The position numbers were made by a program, and so were the translations under genes. DNA of 64,000 nucleotides, from positions 558,001 to 622,000 of the forward strand of contig NZ_CP014163.1 in the NCBI RefSeq assembly GCF_001543245.1. The letters are read 5' to 3'. Each line of letters begins with the position of its first letter. The first letter of the stretch is position 1. The notes under the pieces were generated by a model. That model had not been told where the DNA came from. It saw only the letters and a program-made list of their open reading frames with translations, and ran no database searches. Origin of the DNA: Aerococcus urinaehominis. Lineage in GTDB: Bacteria > Bacillota > Bacilli > Lactobacillales > Aerococcaceae. This document shows, in pieces, positions 56,706 through 64,000 of the stretch.

Positions 56706-57749
56706 TTATACCAAGCCTTGGTCTACCAAGGATTCAGCAATTTGAATAGAGTTAAGGGCGGCACCCTTCCATAGGTTGTCAGAAACAATCCACATGTGGA
56801 AACCACGCTCAAAATCTAAGTCTTGACGAATCCGACCAACAAAAGTGCCCCGTTCAGAAGCCGCCTTGATTGGTTGTGGATAAACTTGGTTATCAATATC
56901 ATCCTCTAAAACAATGCCAGGCGCATCTTTTAGAACTGCCATGATATCTTCGATGGTAACCCCATCTTCTTTAACTTCGATATAAACGGACTCTGAATGG
57001 CCCTTGATAACTGGCACCCGAACAGCAGTTGTTGAAACGGCTACCTGGTCATCACCCAAGATTTTCTTGGTTTCATTGGTCATCTTCATTTCTTCGAAGG
57101 TATAGTGGTTGTCTTGGAACTTATCAATTTGTGGCAGGACGTTAAATGCCATTTGATAATGCTTTTTATCCCCACCAACTGGCAGATATTGGGGCGCATC
57201 AATTTCTTCTCCTGCTAAAATAGCCTTGTATTGGTTAAGCATTTCTTCAATCGCATGCAGACCAGCACCAGAAACCGCTTGATAAGTTGAAGCAATTACC
57301 CGGGAAATACCAAATTTATCATAGATTGGTTTAAGGGCAGCCACCATTTGAATGGTTGAGCAGTTAGGGTTAGCAATTAATCCCTTGTTATTTTTCAATT
57401 GGTCAGGGTTAACTTCAGGAACTACCAGTGGCGTCTCAGGATCCATACGGAAGGCTGAAGTGTTATCAACTACAATAGCACCAGCATCAATTGCTGATTG
57501 GCCAAACTCTTTGGTCCGGTCACCACCAGCAGAGAAGAAAGCAATATCGATGCCATCAAATGAATCGTGAGTCAATTCTTGGACCTCAATTTCCTGGTCA
57601 CCCACATTTAGCTTACGGCCAGCAGAACGGGCTGAAGCCAGTAAACGAATTTCGCCTAATTGAAAATTCACATCTGTTAATAATTCACGTAATTGTTCGC
57701 CGACTGCGCCAGTCGCGCCGACAATGGCTACATTATATGCTTTTGACAT
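56706..57749 (-). CDS. asd: Aspartate-semialdehyde dehydrogenase
   Basis: Second step of the aspartate pathway to lysine/DAP, threonine and methionine. 347 residues: NADP-binding 'NVAIVGATGAVGEQLRELL' (about 6-24), active-site Cys in LIANPNCSTIQMV (about 125-137), 'STYQAVSGAGLHAIEEM' (about 157-173) and catalytic His in VPVIKGHSESVYIE (about 250). ATG at 57749 with AAGGAGAG upstream; the longer frame to 57812 runs through the promoter. No other gene of the pathway is nearby. Confidence 0.97.
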   Translation of the reverse strand: MSKAYNVAIVGATGAVGEQLRELLTDVNFQLGEIRLLASARSAGRKLNVGDQEIEVQELTHDSFDGIDIAFFSAGGDRTKEFGQSAIDAGAIVVDNTSAFRMDPETPLVVPEVNPDQLKNNKGLIANPNCSTIQMVAALKPIYDKFGISRVIASTYQAVSGAGLHAIEEMLNQYKAILAGEEIDAPQYLPVGGDKKHYQMAFNVLPQIDKFQDNHYTFEEMKMTNETKKILGDDQVAVSTTAVRVPVIKGHSESVYIEVKEDGVTIEDIMAVLKDAPGIVLEDDIDNQVYPQPIKAASERGTFVGRIRQDLDFERGFHMWIVSDNLWKGAALNSIQIAESLVDQGLV

Positions 57750-57783
57750 AATATCTCTCCTTAAATTGCAATCTATTGCACTT

Positions 57784-57812
57784 ATTTTATCAAAAATACC
57801 CCTTAAGTACAA
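57784..57812 (-). promoter_or_regulatory. Promoter of asd
   Basis: Minus-strand TTGTAC (57807-57812), 17-base spacer, TAAAAT (57784-57789), about 35 bases before the asd ATG. The short leader leaves no room for a lysine riboswitch or T-box. Confidence 0.65.
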
Positions 57813-58036
57813 ATGAATATAGTTCTTAGAATCAGCTATTTGTCAGTCTTAGCGGTGCAAATAATAGTTGGGCTACTTGGGTTATTATCATGGGCAAATC
57901 TCATGCTCATTCTATGCTATCTTTTGTTTTAACTGACTTTGAAAGCCAGTTCAGATCTAGCAATCCAAACCTAGCTATATACTAGCAGCAAACTGACTAA
58001 TGATTCAGCCAGTAGGACACTAGTCATCAAAATAAA
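57813..58036. other. Gene-free stretch between the asd promoter and the pnp terminator
   Basis: About 220 bases, AT-rich, no open frame of interest, no riboswitch core and no repeat family member that I can recognise. Confidence 0.5.
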
Positions 58037-58064
58037 AAGCAGCCCGGCTCAGACCCAGCTGCTT
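58037..58064 (-). terminator. Terminator of pnp
   Basis: Arms AGCAGC..GG / CC..GGCTGCT around GTCTGAG, then TTTTTATTTT on the minus strand just past the pnp stop. Confidence 0.85.
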
Positions 58065-58078
58065 CATCAAATCAAATT

Positions 58079-60199
58079 TTAAATTTCATCTTCACGTTTG
58101 GTCAAGGCCTTCATGGATAGGTTAATCCGACCGCGGTTGTCAATCTCAATCACTTTGACATCGACTTCTTGACCGAGTGAAAGGACATCTTCAACATTGT
58201 TGGTGCGTTTATGCTGGATTTCAGAGATATGCACCAAGCCATCTTTACCAGGTAAAATTTCTACAAAGGCGCCGAATTTCTCAATTCGCTTAACAGTTCC
58301 CTTGTAAACTTCACCGGCTTCAACCTCATGGGTTAGCTCGCGAATAATTTCAATAGCTCGGGCGATCATATCGGCCTCAGAAGATGCAATGGACACATTG
58401 CCCTCATCATCGATATCAATTTTAACACCCGTCTCATCGATAATCTTATTGATCGTTTCGCCACCCTTACCGATAACCACCTTAATCTTGTCAGGATCAA
58501 TCTGAATCATTTCAATCTTAGGTGCATACTTAGATAGTTCTGCGCGTGGCTCAGCAATAGTCGCCTGTAGATTATCTAAGATCTGCATCCGGGCTGTTTT
58601 AGCCTGGGCTAATGACTCTCGTAAGACATCTTCAGTAATCCCTTGGATCTTGATATCCATTTGTAGGGCTGTGATACCATCCCGGGTACCGGCTACCTTA
58701 AAGTCCATATCACCTAGGTGGTCTTCTAAACCTTGGATATCAGTTAGGACGGTATATTGGCTGCTGTCATGTTCATTCATGACCAAGCCCATGGCAATTC
58801 CGGCAACTGGGGCCTTAATTGGCACACCGGCATCCATCAGAGCTAGGGTGCCAGCACAAATAGAAGCCTGCGAAGATGACCCATTAGACTCTAAAACTTC
58901 GGCAACCAAACGAATGGCGTAAGGGAATTCTTCTTCGCTTGGTAGGACTTGGTTTAAGGCCCGGTGACCTAAAGCGCCGTGACCAATTTCCCGCCGGCCT
59001 GGTGAGCCGTAGCGTCCAGTTGAACCTACTGAATATTGTGGGAAATTATAGTGGTGCATAAAGCGTTGGTTTTCTTCTTCGCCTAAACCGTCAATATGTT
59101 GCTGCTCTGATAAAGGCGCCAGGGTACAAGCAGATAGCGCTTGGGTTTGACCCCGGGTAAAGAGACCAGAACCATGGGCCCGTGGCAAGAGCGCTACTTC
59201 AGATGCTAAAGGCCGGATTTCATCGATTTGACGGCCATCTGGGCGCACCTTATCGTCAGTAATTAAGCGCCGAACTTCATTGTATTCTAATTGGTCAGCG
59301 ATTCGGACCACATCATTGTGGATAGCGATGAAATCTTCATCATCAAGATAGCGGGCATCATAGTTAGCGATAATTTCTTCTTTAACTGCCTGGATATTTT
59401 CTTCCCGTTCTAACTTGTCAAAGGTCTGAATCGCCTCAACCATCTGGCTATGATACTGGGTGGTCACTTCAGCTACTAAGTCAGGATTAGGAATTTGCAA
59501 TTCCACTGCCATCTTTTCTTGGCCCAGAGCTTGGACGATTTCTTCTTGGAAGAAGCAAAACTCGCGAATAGCGGTATGGCCAAACATCAAGGCCTCTAAC
59601 ATCTCAGCCTCACTTAACTGGTCAGCAGAAGACTCAACCATGTTGATGGCATCCTTGGTGCCGGCAACAGTTAAATCTAAATCAGAGGCTGCCATTTGTT
59701 CACTGGTCGGATTGATGATTAAGTCGCCATTCACCCGGCCCACATTAACACCAGCAATTGGACCAGCGAAAGGAATATCAGAAATAGAGAGAGTAATTGA
59801 TGACCCCAGCATGGCCGCCATTTCCGGACTACAATCAGGATCTACTGACATCACCGTATTAATTACTTGGACCTCATTTAAGAAGCCTTCCGGGAACATA
59901 GGACGGATGGGACGGTCAATTAAGCGCGCGGTTAGGGTCGCATGTTCAGACGGACGGCCCTCACGTTTGATATAGCCACCTGGGATTTTACCAGCCGCAT
60001 ACATTTTTTCTTCATAGTTAACTTGCAATGGGAAGAAGGATTGTCCTTCCTTAGCTTCTTTAGCACCAACCGTCGCGGTTAGCACTACTGTTTCACCATA
60101 GCGGATCAAGGCCGCTGCTGAGGCCTGCTTGGCTAACTGACCAATTTCCACCTGTAAGGGGCGACCAGCCCAGTTCATTTTAAAAACCTGTTTTTCCAT
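58079..60199 (-). CDS. pnp: Polynucleotide phosphorylase
   Basis: 3'-5' exoribonuclease and polymerase of the degradosome. 706 residues: two RNase PH domains (about 1-225 and 310-550), a helical linker, KH domain (about 553-615, '[20 protein letters not shown]') and S1 domain (about 620-690, '[20 protein letters not shown]'). Active-site segment [21 protein letters not shown] (about 435) is intact. Ribosome site AAAGGAG. Preceded by rpsO with a terminator and a structured leader between. Confidence 0.98.
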   Translation of the reverse strand: MEKQVFKMNWAGRPLQVEIGQLAKQASAAALIRYGETVVLTATVGAKEAKEGQSFFPLQVNYEEKMYAAGKIPGGYIKREGRPSEHATLTARLIDRPIRPMFPEGFLNEVQVINTVMSVDPDCSPEMAAMLGSSITLSISDIPFAGPIAGVNVGRVNGDLIINPTSEQMAASDLDLTVAGTKDAINMVESSADQLSEAEMLEALMFGHTAIREFCFFQEEIVQALGQEKMAVELQIPNPDLVAEVTTQYHSQMVEAIQTFDKLEREENIQAVKEEIIANYDARYLDDEDFIAIHNDVVRIADQLEYNEVRRLITDDKVRPDGRQIDEIRPLASEVALLPRAHGSGLFTRGQTQALSACTLAPLSEQQHIDGLGEEENQRFMHHYNFPQYSVGSTGRYGSPGRREIGHGALGHRALNQVLPSEEEFPYAIRLVAEVLESNGSSSQASICAGTLALMDAGVPIKAPVAGIAMGLVMNEHDSSQYTVLTDIQGLEDHLGDMDFKVAGTRDGITALQMDIKIQGITEDVLRESLAQAKTARMQILDNLQATIAEPRAELSKYAPKIEMIQIDPDKIKVVIGKGGETINKIIDETGVKIDIDDEGNVSIASSEADMIARAIEIIRELTHEVEAGEVYKGTVKRIEKFGAFVEILPGKDGLVHISEIQHKRTNNVEDVLSLGQEVDVKVIEIDNRGRINLSMKALTKREDEI

Positions 60200-60234
60200 C
60201 GGGGTTAAACTCCTTTAATTTTACTAGCAGCCTT

Positions 60235-60300
60235 CTACTAATCAAAGCCATATAGGCGACTCGCCACCAACATCGTCACCTGCATGGCATTGGTTAGTAG
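60235..60300 (-). ncRNA. Long stem-loop in the pnp leader
   Basis: CTACTAACCAATGCCAT pairs with ATGGCTTTGATTAGTAG (17 positions, three or so mismatched) around a 32-base loop that itself contains GGCGAGTCGCC, a small hairpin. It sits between the rpsO terminator and the pnp ribosome site, so it would be in the pnp mRNA leader if transcription reads through or starts here. Confidence 0.6.
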
Positions 60301-60332
60301 AGCACAACTGCTTAGTCTATAGTAACAAAAAA

Positions 60333-60359
60333 GCGAGGTCCTTGAAAGTAGGACCCCGC
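60333..60359 (-). terminator. Terminator of rpsO
   Basis: Arms GCGGGGTCCT/AGGACCTCGC with one mismatch and a TTTCA-type loop, then TTTTTT on the minus strand. Confidence 0.88.
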
Positions 60360-60389
60360 CTGTTTTTAAATATTGGGTCAGGCGCCAGA

Positions 60390-60659
60390 TTAACGACGTA
60401 GACCTAAACGTTTGATTAATTCACGGTAACGGGCAACATCCTTGTTACGTAGGTAAGCAAGTAAGTTACGACGATGACCAACTTTTTTCATTAGGCCACG
60501 GTATGAATGGTGGTCTTTTGGATGTTGGTGCGCATGCTCGTTAAGTGCGTTGATTTCAGCAGTTAAAACTGCGATTTGTACTTCTGGAGAACCAGTATCT
60601 CCTTCTTGACGTGCGAACTCTTTGATGATTTCGTTTTTACGTTCTTTTGTAATTGCCAT
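60390..60659 (-). CDS. rpsO: 30S ribosomal protein S15
   Basis: 89-residue S15, which organises the 16S central domain. '[20 protein letters not shown]' (about 5-24), [19 protein letters not shown], then '[20 protein letters not shown]'. AAGAGGTG site. Own promoter; pnp follows after a terminator, the usual rpsO-pnp order. Confidence 0.98.
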   Translation of the reverse strand: MAITKERKNEIIKEFARQEGDTGSPEVQIAVLTAEINALNEHAHQHPKDHHSYRGLMKKVGHRRNLLAYLRNKDVARYRELIKRLGLRR

Positions 60660-60745
60660 ATGACAACACCTCTTTCTTAAATATTGGCCATAATCTAAGT
60701 AAAACGTCGAGGTGACTCATTAAACCTAGAAAATGGTACTGGGTT

Positions 60746-60774
60746 AGTATAGCCAATAAAGCAAACAAATGCAA
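60746..60774 (-). promoter_or_regulatory. Promoter of rpsO
   Basis: Minus-strand TTGCAT (60769-60774), 17-base spacer, TATACT (60746-60751). Gives a leader of about 80 bases, room for S15 autoregulation, though no known S15 leader fold is evident. Confidence 0.68.
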
Positions 60775-60803
60775 GTTTTATTAAGAAAATTGCTAAAATA
60801 TAT

Positions 60804-60832
60804 TTGCTTTTAAGGGGCAATAAGCTTAGACT
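60804..60832 (+). promoter_or_regulatory. Promoter of the PAP2 gene
   Basis: TTGCTT (60804-60809), 17-base spacer, TAGACT (60827-60832), divergent from the rpsO promoter 30 bases away. Confidence 0.5.
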
Positions 60833-60861
60833 AGTTGAGACTAAAAAACGGAGGAATATAA

Positions 60862-61500
60862 ATGAAAAACTACCCATCTAAATACCTACTTTATTGGGCC
60901 GGACTATTCTGCCTGCCGGTGGTCATCTTTGCCTTGCTGGTCCTTAACCACAGCCAAAGCTTACAAGCTTTTGACTTAAAATGGGGCCAACATTTCTATA
61001 ATATAGGGCCAACTTGGCTCACCCGCATTTTCCAATGGGGAACCTTGTTAGGCAATCCCATCATCATGGGTATTGTCATTGTCTGTCTCAGCCTAATCCT
61101 CTACTACTTTGCCAACCGACGAGTCGCCCTCTATTATCTAGTCTTTACCATTCTAGGAAACGTAGTCGCCAACCCTCTGATAAAGCTACTAGTTGACCGG
61201 CCCCGGCCGCAATTCACTGACCACCTGGTCGACGTATCCAGCCCCTCTTTCCCTTCCGGCCATTCTTTTGGCGCCGTGGTGATATACGGCTGTTTCGCTT
61301 ATTTTCTCTGCCAATATTTAAAAACCAAGACCAGCAAACAGTTTGTCTGGCTAGGGACCAGTTTATTAGCTATCTTTTTAGCCTTTTCACGCATCTATTT
61401 GGGCGTCCACTATGCTTCTGATATTATCAGTGGCCTCTGCCTAGGCTTAGCCTGGACCCTGCTGACCATCTACAACTGGCAGCGGGTTAAGAAAAATTAA
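60862..61500 (+). CDS. PAP2-family membrane phosphatase
   Basis: 212 residues, five to six membrane helices. The three phosphatase motifs are present: KLLVDRPRPQ (about 109-118), PSFPSGHSF (about 130-138) and SRIYLGVHYASDI (about 175-187) with catalytic His residues. Acts at the outer face of the membrane on lipid phosphates such as undecaprenyl diphosphate or phosphatidylglycerol phosphate; the exact substrate cannot be read from sequence. GGAGG 7 bases before the ATG. Plus strand, alone; the hairpin repeat array B begins right at its stop codon. Confidence 0.93.
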   Translation: MKNYPSKYLLYWAGLFCLPVVIFALLVLNHSQSLQAFDLKWGQHFYNIGPTWLTRIFQWGTLLGNPIIMGIVIVCLSLILYYFANRRVALYYLVFTILGNVVANPLIKLLVDRPRPQFTDHLVDVSSPSFPSGHSFGAVVIYGCFAYFLCQYLKTKTSKQFVWLGTSLLAIFLAFSRIYLGVHYASDIISGLCLGLAWTLLTIYNWQRVKKN

Positions 61501-61926
61501 GGGTGTGAGCTTTGGCGCTTAGAAATGAATCACTGGAAGGAATCAGACCAATAGCTACAAGCTATTGAGTCAGATTTCTGAAGTGACTTCATTCCTGCCA
61601 AGTCGAACCCGACTAAAAGGGTGTGAGACTCGGCGCTTAGGCACGGACCACTGGAAGAAATTAGCCCAGTAGCTGCAAGCTAGTGGAGCTAATTTCTGAA
61701 GTGGCGACATGCCTGCCAAAGCGAACCCGACTAATAAAGGGTGCGACAAGAAGCGCTCTGAGCTGAATCGTTGGAGCTAGTCAGACCAATATCTAAAAGA
61801 TATTGAGTCTGCCTAGTGAAACGACTTCAGTTTAGCTTCTTTGCTATAGCCGTAGCATTTTCAATGCGTACGGATATAGTATGCCTGCTGGAACCCGACT
61901 ATGCTACTAATATTCGTATAACAACG
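61501..61926 (+). repeat. Hairpin repeat array, copy B, after the PAP2 gene
   Basis: Three units start at 61501, 61619 and 61739 (period about 119). Each opens with GGGTG(T/C)GA, carries an inverted repeat (unit 2: CCACTGGAAGAAATTAG ... CTAATTTCTGAAGTGG, with inner TAGCTGCAAGCTA), and closes with GAACCCGACTA. Unit 3 also holds an inserted hairpin (CTATAGCCGTAGCAT / ATGCGTACGGATATAG, 61845-61880). No coding potential. It matches copy A at 33781-34040 unit for unit and ends in the same hairpin. Confidence 0.85.
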
Positions 61927-61956
61927 AAAGCCTGGGACTTATGACCCAGGCTTTTT
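61927..61956 (+). terminator. Terminal hairpin of repeat array B
   Basis: AAAGCCTGGG-ACTTATGA-CCCAGGCTTT then TTTTT on the plus strand; the likely terminator of the PAP2 transcript. The same 24-base core ends array A (33781-33806). Confidence 0.85.
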
Positions 61957-61986
61957 TTATCTATGCAATTAATCCAACAGCTAGCC

Positions 61987-63210
61987 TTAACGTAAAATTT
62001 CGACGACATTTTTACGGGCGGCGGCCCTGGCCGGAAAGACGGAGAAAATAATCCCGATTAAGACTGAGATTAAAACAGCCATCAGGGCGGTCCCCCAATC
62101 GACAACAGCCGGGAACGGCAGTGCCAAAGCTACTAATTTGGCAATTAAAATCCCCATAACATAGCCGATTAAACCGCCTAAGCTTGTGATGGCGACCCCT
62201 TCAAAGAGGAATTGTTGCTGGATATTAGCCTGGCTAGCCCCAATCGCACGGCGAATACCAATCTCCTGAGTCCGTTCAGACACAGAGATATACATCATAT
62301 TCATGACGCCAACGCCAGCAATCAGCAAGGAAATAGCTGCGACTGCCGACACAAAATAAGTAATCATATTCAGCGACTGGCCGACACCAGCTAGAATTTC
62401 GGACATATCCATAAAGATATAAGACCCTTGATTATGCAGGCTACCCACCTCATTGAGCTCCTTAACCAAGTCTTCCATGACCTTCTTGGTCTCATCAGCT
62501 TTTTCAAAGTAAACTTTTAAGTTACCAGCCCCTTGTCTGGCTGGGCCGAAGATTTGCATACTGGCCCGGGGCAGTAAAATTTGGCTAGGATCAGAAATAT
62601 TGAAACCACCGCCACCTGATGACATTTCCATGCCACCTAGGGGGTAGACGCCAACAATAGTATAGTCCTTGCCAGCTATATTAAGACTTTGATGAATAGC
62701 AGCTTGGGGGCTCGCAAAATATTGCTGGGCCAGCTGGTCAGAAATCATAGCATAGGCCTTTAGACCCTGGGAGTCCGCTTCATTGAGCGCCCGACCGGCT
62801 AGCAGGTCACCTTGGGCCTGGTCCACTGGCTTAACTGGCCAACTATTCTTCTCTCCGGCATGAACAACATCCAAGTATTGGGCCTGATCAGGATTACCCT
62901 GGTCTATTTCAACCTTGGCAACACCCGGATAACGACTCGCTAACTGGATATCGTTGGCTGAAAAAGCTGGCGTCTTGCTGGGGTCATAACTATCCATTTG
63001 AGTCGGTTGAAAAATGACCTGCTGGCTGACTTGACCATCCTTATCATCAGTCAAGGAGTCCAAGGTGGCCTTTTGAAAACCATTACCCAAGGACATAATC
63101 GTGATGACCGCGGCAATGCCGATGATAATCCCTACCATAGTCAAGAAGGTCCGGCGGCCATTCATCCGCATAGTCGCTAGTGAAGATTTTAAGATTTCAC
63201 TAATCCGCAT
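61987..63210 (-). CDS. MacB-type ABC transporter permease (FtsX-like)
   Basis: 407 residues. N-terminal helix (about 20-42) in 'NGRRTFLTMVGIIIGIAAVI', a large extracellular MacB-type periplasmic-core domain (about 55-280), then three C-terminal helices (about 283-400) in FtsX fold with GVGVMNMMYISVSERTQEIGIRRAIGA, the classic MacB/LolC motif. ATG at 63210 overlaps the ATPase stop (63200), preceded by GGAGG; the TTG at 63231 would contain the site. Such systems export peptides or antibiotics, or relay envelope stress; the cargo is unknown. Confidence 0.92.
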   Translation of the reverse strand: MRISEILKSSLATMRMNGRRTFLTMVGIIIGIAAVITIMSLGNGFQKATLDSLTDDKDGQVSQQVIFQPTQMDSYDPSKTPAFSANDIQLASRYPGVAKVEIDQGNPDQAQYLDVVHAGEKNSWPVKPVDQAQGDLLAGRALNEADSQGLKAYAMISDQLAQQYFASPQAAIHQSLNIAGKDYTIVGVYPLGGMEMSSGGGGFNISDPSQILLPRASMQIFGPARQGAGNLKVYFEKADETKKVMEDLVKELNEVGSLHNQGSYIFMDMSEILAGVGQSLNMITYFVSAVAAISLLIAGVGVMNMMYISVSERTQEIGIRRAIGASQANIQQQFLFEGVAITSLGGLIGYVMGILIAKLVALALPFPAVVDWGTALMAVLISVLIGIIFSVFPARAAARKNVVEILR

Positions 63211-63973
63211 CAACTTGGCCACCTCCTTCAACTTGGGTCAAGTCCTGGTAGGCCTGGGGAATAAAAATCTCCTGACCATCTGACTTAATGGTCCCATCCA
63301 CAATGGTGATATGGCGGTCGGCATAAGCCTGCAAGGTCGGGTCATGAGTTACCATTAGGATGGTTACGCCCTCTTCCTGGTGGAGGGAAGCAATGATGTC
63401 CATGACCAAACGCGAGGTCTTGGTATCCAAGGCCCCCGTCGGCTCATCGGCAATGATAAAACTAGGTTGGTTAATCAAAGCCCGGGCAATGGCCACCCGT
63501 TGCTTTTGCCCTCCGGACAATTCGTAGGGTTTAGCATCCCCGCGCCCAGCCAAGCCAACCCGAGCCAGGGCCTGTTCAACCTGGTCATGGGTTTGGCTGG
63601 CGGCCATACCGCGATAGAGTAAGGGTAGCCGGACATTATCAGCAATGGTCATATTAGGAATTAGGTTAAATGATTGGAAAATAAAGCCAACAAACTGGTT
63701 ACGCCGCTTAGAAATCTCCAAATCACTGGGCTGGTTCAGGGGCTGGCCCTGGAATAAATAGTCACCAGTAAATTTATTGTCCAAAAATCCTACCACATTG
63801 ATTAGGGTGGACTTGCCTGAACCTGACGGCCCCATCACCGAAACAAACTCGCCCTGGTTAATGGTCAAATTAATATCCTTGAGTACATGGACCTGGTTTT
63901 CACCTGTACCGTAATACTTATTTAGGCCGCGCAGTTCAATCAGGGGTTGGACTGACTTCACCTGTCTCGTCAT
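63200..63973 (-). CDS. MacB/LolD-type ABC transporter ATP-binding protein
   Basis: 257 residues: Walker A MGPSGSGKSTLIN (about 47-59), Q-loop FIFQSFNLIPNMT, signature LSGGQKQRVAIARAL (about 147-161), Walker B FIIADEPTGALD (about 168-179) and H-loop VTHDP. The NxPLLYRG loop after the Q-loop is typical of the MacB/LolD/SalX group. ATG at 63973 has AGGTGG 5 bases before; a GTG three codons upstream is possible. Its 3' end overlaps the permease. A 5' partner gene, perhaps an adaptor, seems to end 10 bases before. Confidence 0.95.
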   Translation of the reverse strand: MTRQVKSVQPLIELRGLNKYYGTGENQVHVLKDINLTINQGEFVSVMGPSGSGKSTLINVVGFLDNKFTGDYLFQGQPLNQPSDLEISKRRNQFVGFIFQSFNLIPNMTIADNVRLPLLYRGMAASQTHDQVEQALARVGLAGRGDAKPYELSGGQKQRVAIARALINQPSFIIADEPTGALDTKTSRLVMDIIASLHQEEGVTILMVTHDPTLQAYADRHITIVDGTIKSDGQEIFIPQAYQDLTQVEGGGQVDAD

Positions 63974-63982
63974 AACTACCAC

Positions 63983-64000
63983 CTAATCCTTCTGGTCAGG
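63983..64000 (-). CDS. Possible C-terminus of an upstream gene (cut by window edge)
   Basis: On the minus strand the last 18 bases read PDQKD-stop in a frame that ends 9-10 bases before the ATPase start. MacB-type operons often begin with an HlyD-like adaptor, so this may be its end. Far too short to be sure. Confidence 0.25.
   Translation of the reverse strand, partial: PDQKD

Noticed and set aside
57750-58036. Lysine riboswitch or T-box upstream of asd
   Set aside because: The promoter lies only about 35 bases before the gene, and no conserved core or antiterminator is visible.
61501-61960. CRISPR array in the repeat region after the PAP2 gene
   Set aside because: Units of about 119 bp are repeats end to end without unique spacers, contain long stems, and no cas genes are present.

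Overview
The window looks like a chromosomal segment of a low-to-moderate GC Gram-positive coccus of the order Lactobacillales. Aerococcaceae, and Aerococcus in particular, is my best guess. It rests on gene order (recG-plsX-acpP-rnc-smc-ftsY, ylxM-ffh-rpsP-khpA-rimM-trmD-rplS, priA-fmt-rsmB-stp-prkC-rsgA-rpe-thiN), on YSIRK/LPXTG surface proteins, on CtsR and DinR-type LexA operators, and on the Asp/Gln-rich style of the proteins. The genus is an inference and was not tested by any search. Almost every gene lies on the minus strand.

Layout. 0-1.6 kb: yajC (cut by the window edge) and tgt. 1.6-4.4 kb: a four-gene operon nfeD-floA-unknown acidic membrane protein-TIM barrel enzyme, followed upstream by a 72-bp tandem repeat. 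4.9-7.6 kb: clpB with two CtsR boxes over its promoter. 7.6-9.4 kb: an SOS-controlled Y-family polymerase with a YolD-like partner. 9.5-12 kb: a MIP18/SufT-like Fe-S assembly factor, an unknown gene, nth (plus strand) and a TSUP permease. 12-18.4 kb: rplS-trmD-rimM-AEC transporter, khpA-rpsP, a zinc-ribbon membrane protein, ffh and ylxM. 18.5-27.6 kb: birA (plus strand) and two adjacent cell-surface protein genes, both disrupted. They sit where ftsY and ylxM-ffh would normally be neighbours. 27.6-37.4 kb: ftsY, HAD phosphatase, smc, rnc, a hairpin repeat array, acpP, plsX, recG. 37.5-43.5 kb: a luciferase-like oxidoreductase, a FakA-like kinase with its Asp23 partner, rpmB, thiN, rpe, rsgA. 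43.5-52.1 kb: prkC, stp, rsmB, fmt, priA, rpoZ, gmk. 52.2-57.8 kb: an SOS-controlled small gene, cls, thiT, an RNase J2-type rnjB, asd. 58-61.5 kb: pnp, rpsO and a PAP2 phosphatase (plus strand). 61.5-64 kb: a second copy of the hairpin repeat array and a MacB-type ABC exporter.

The core of the window is housekeeping: protein targeting (Ffh, FtsY, YajC), ribosome parts and maturation (RpsP, RplS, RpsO, RpmB, RimM, TrmD, RsgA), RNA decay (PNPase, RNase J2, RNase III), DNA repair (Nth, RecG, PriA, Y-family polymerase) and Ser/Thr signalling (PrkC/Stp). Points worth a second look are the disrupted surface-protein pair (a frameshift at a run of six A in one, a stop codon inside the YSIRK signal of the other), a dispersed array of hairpin repeats found in inverted copies downstream of acpP and of the PAP2 gene, two LexA-controlled loci with promoter-embedded SOS boxes, an endonuclease III that lacks one Fe-S cysteine, and a long stem in the pnp leader.
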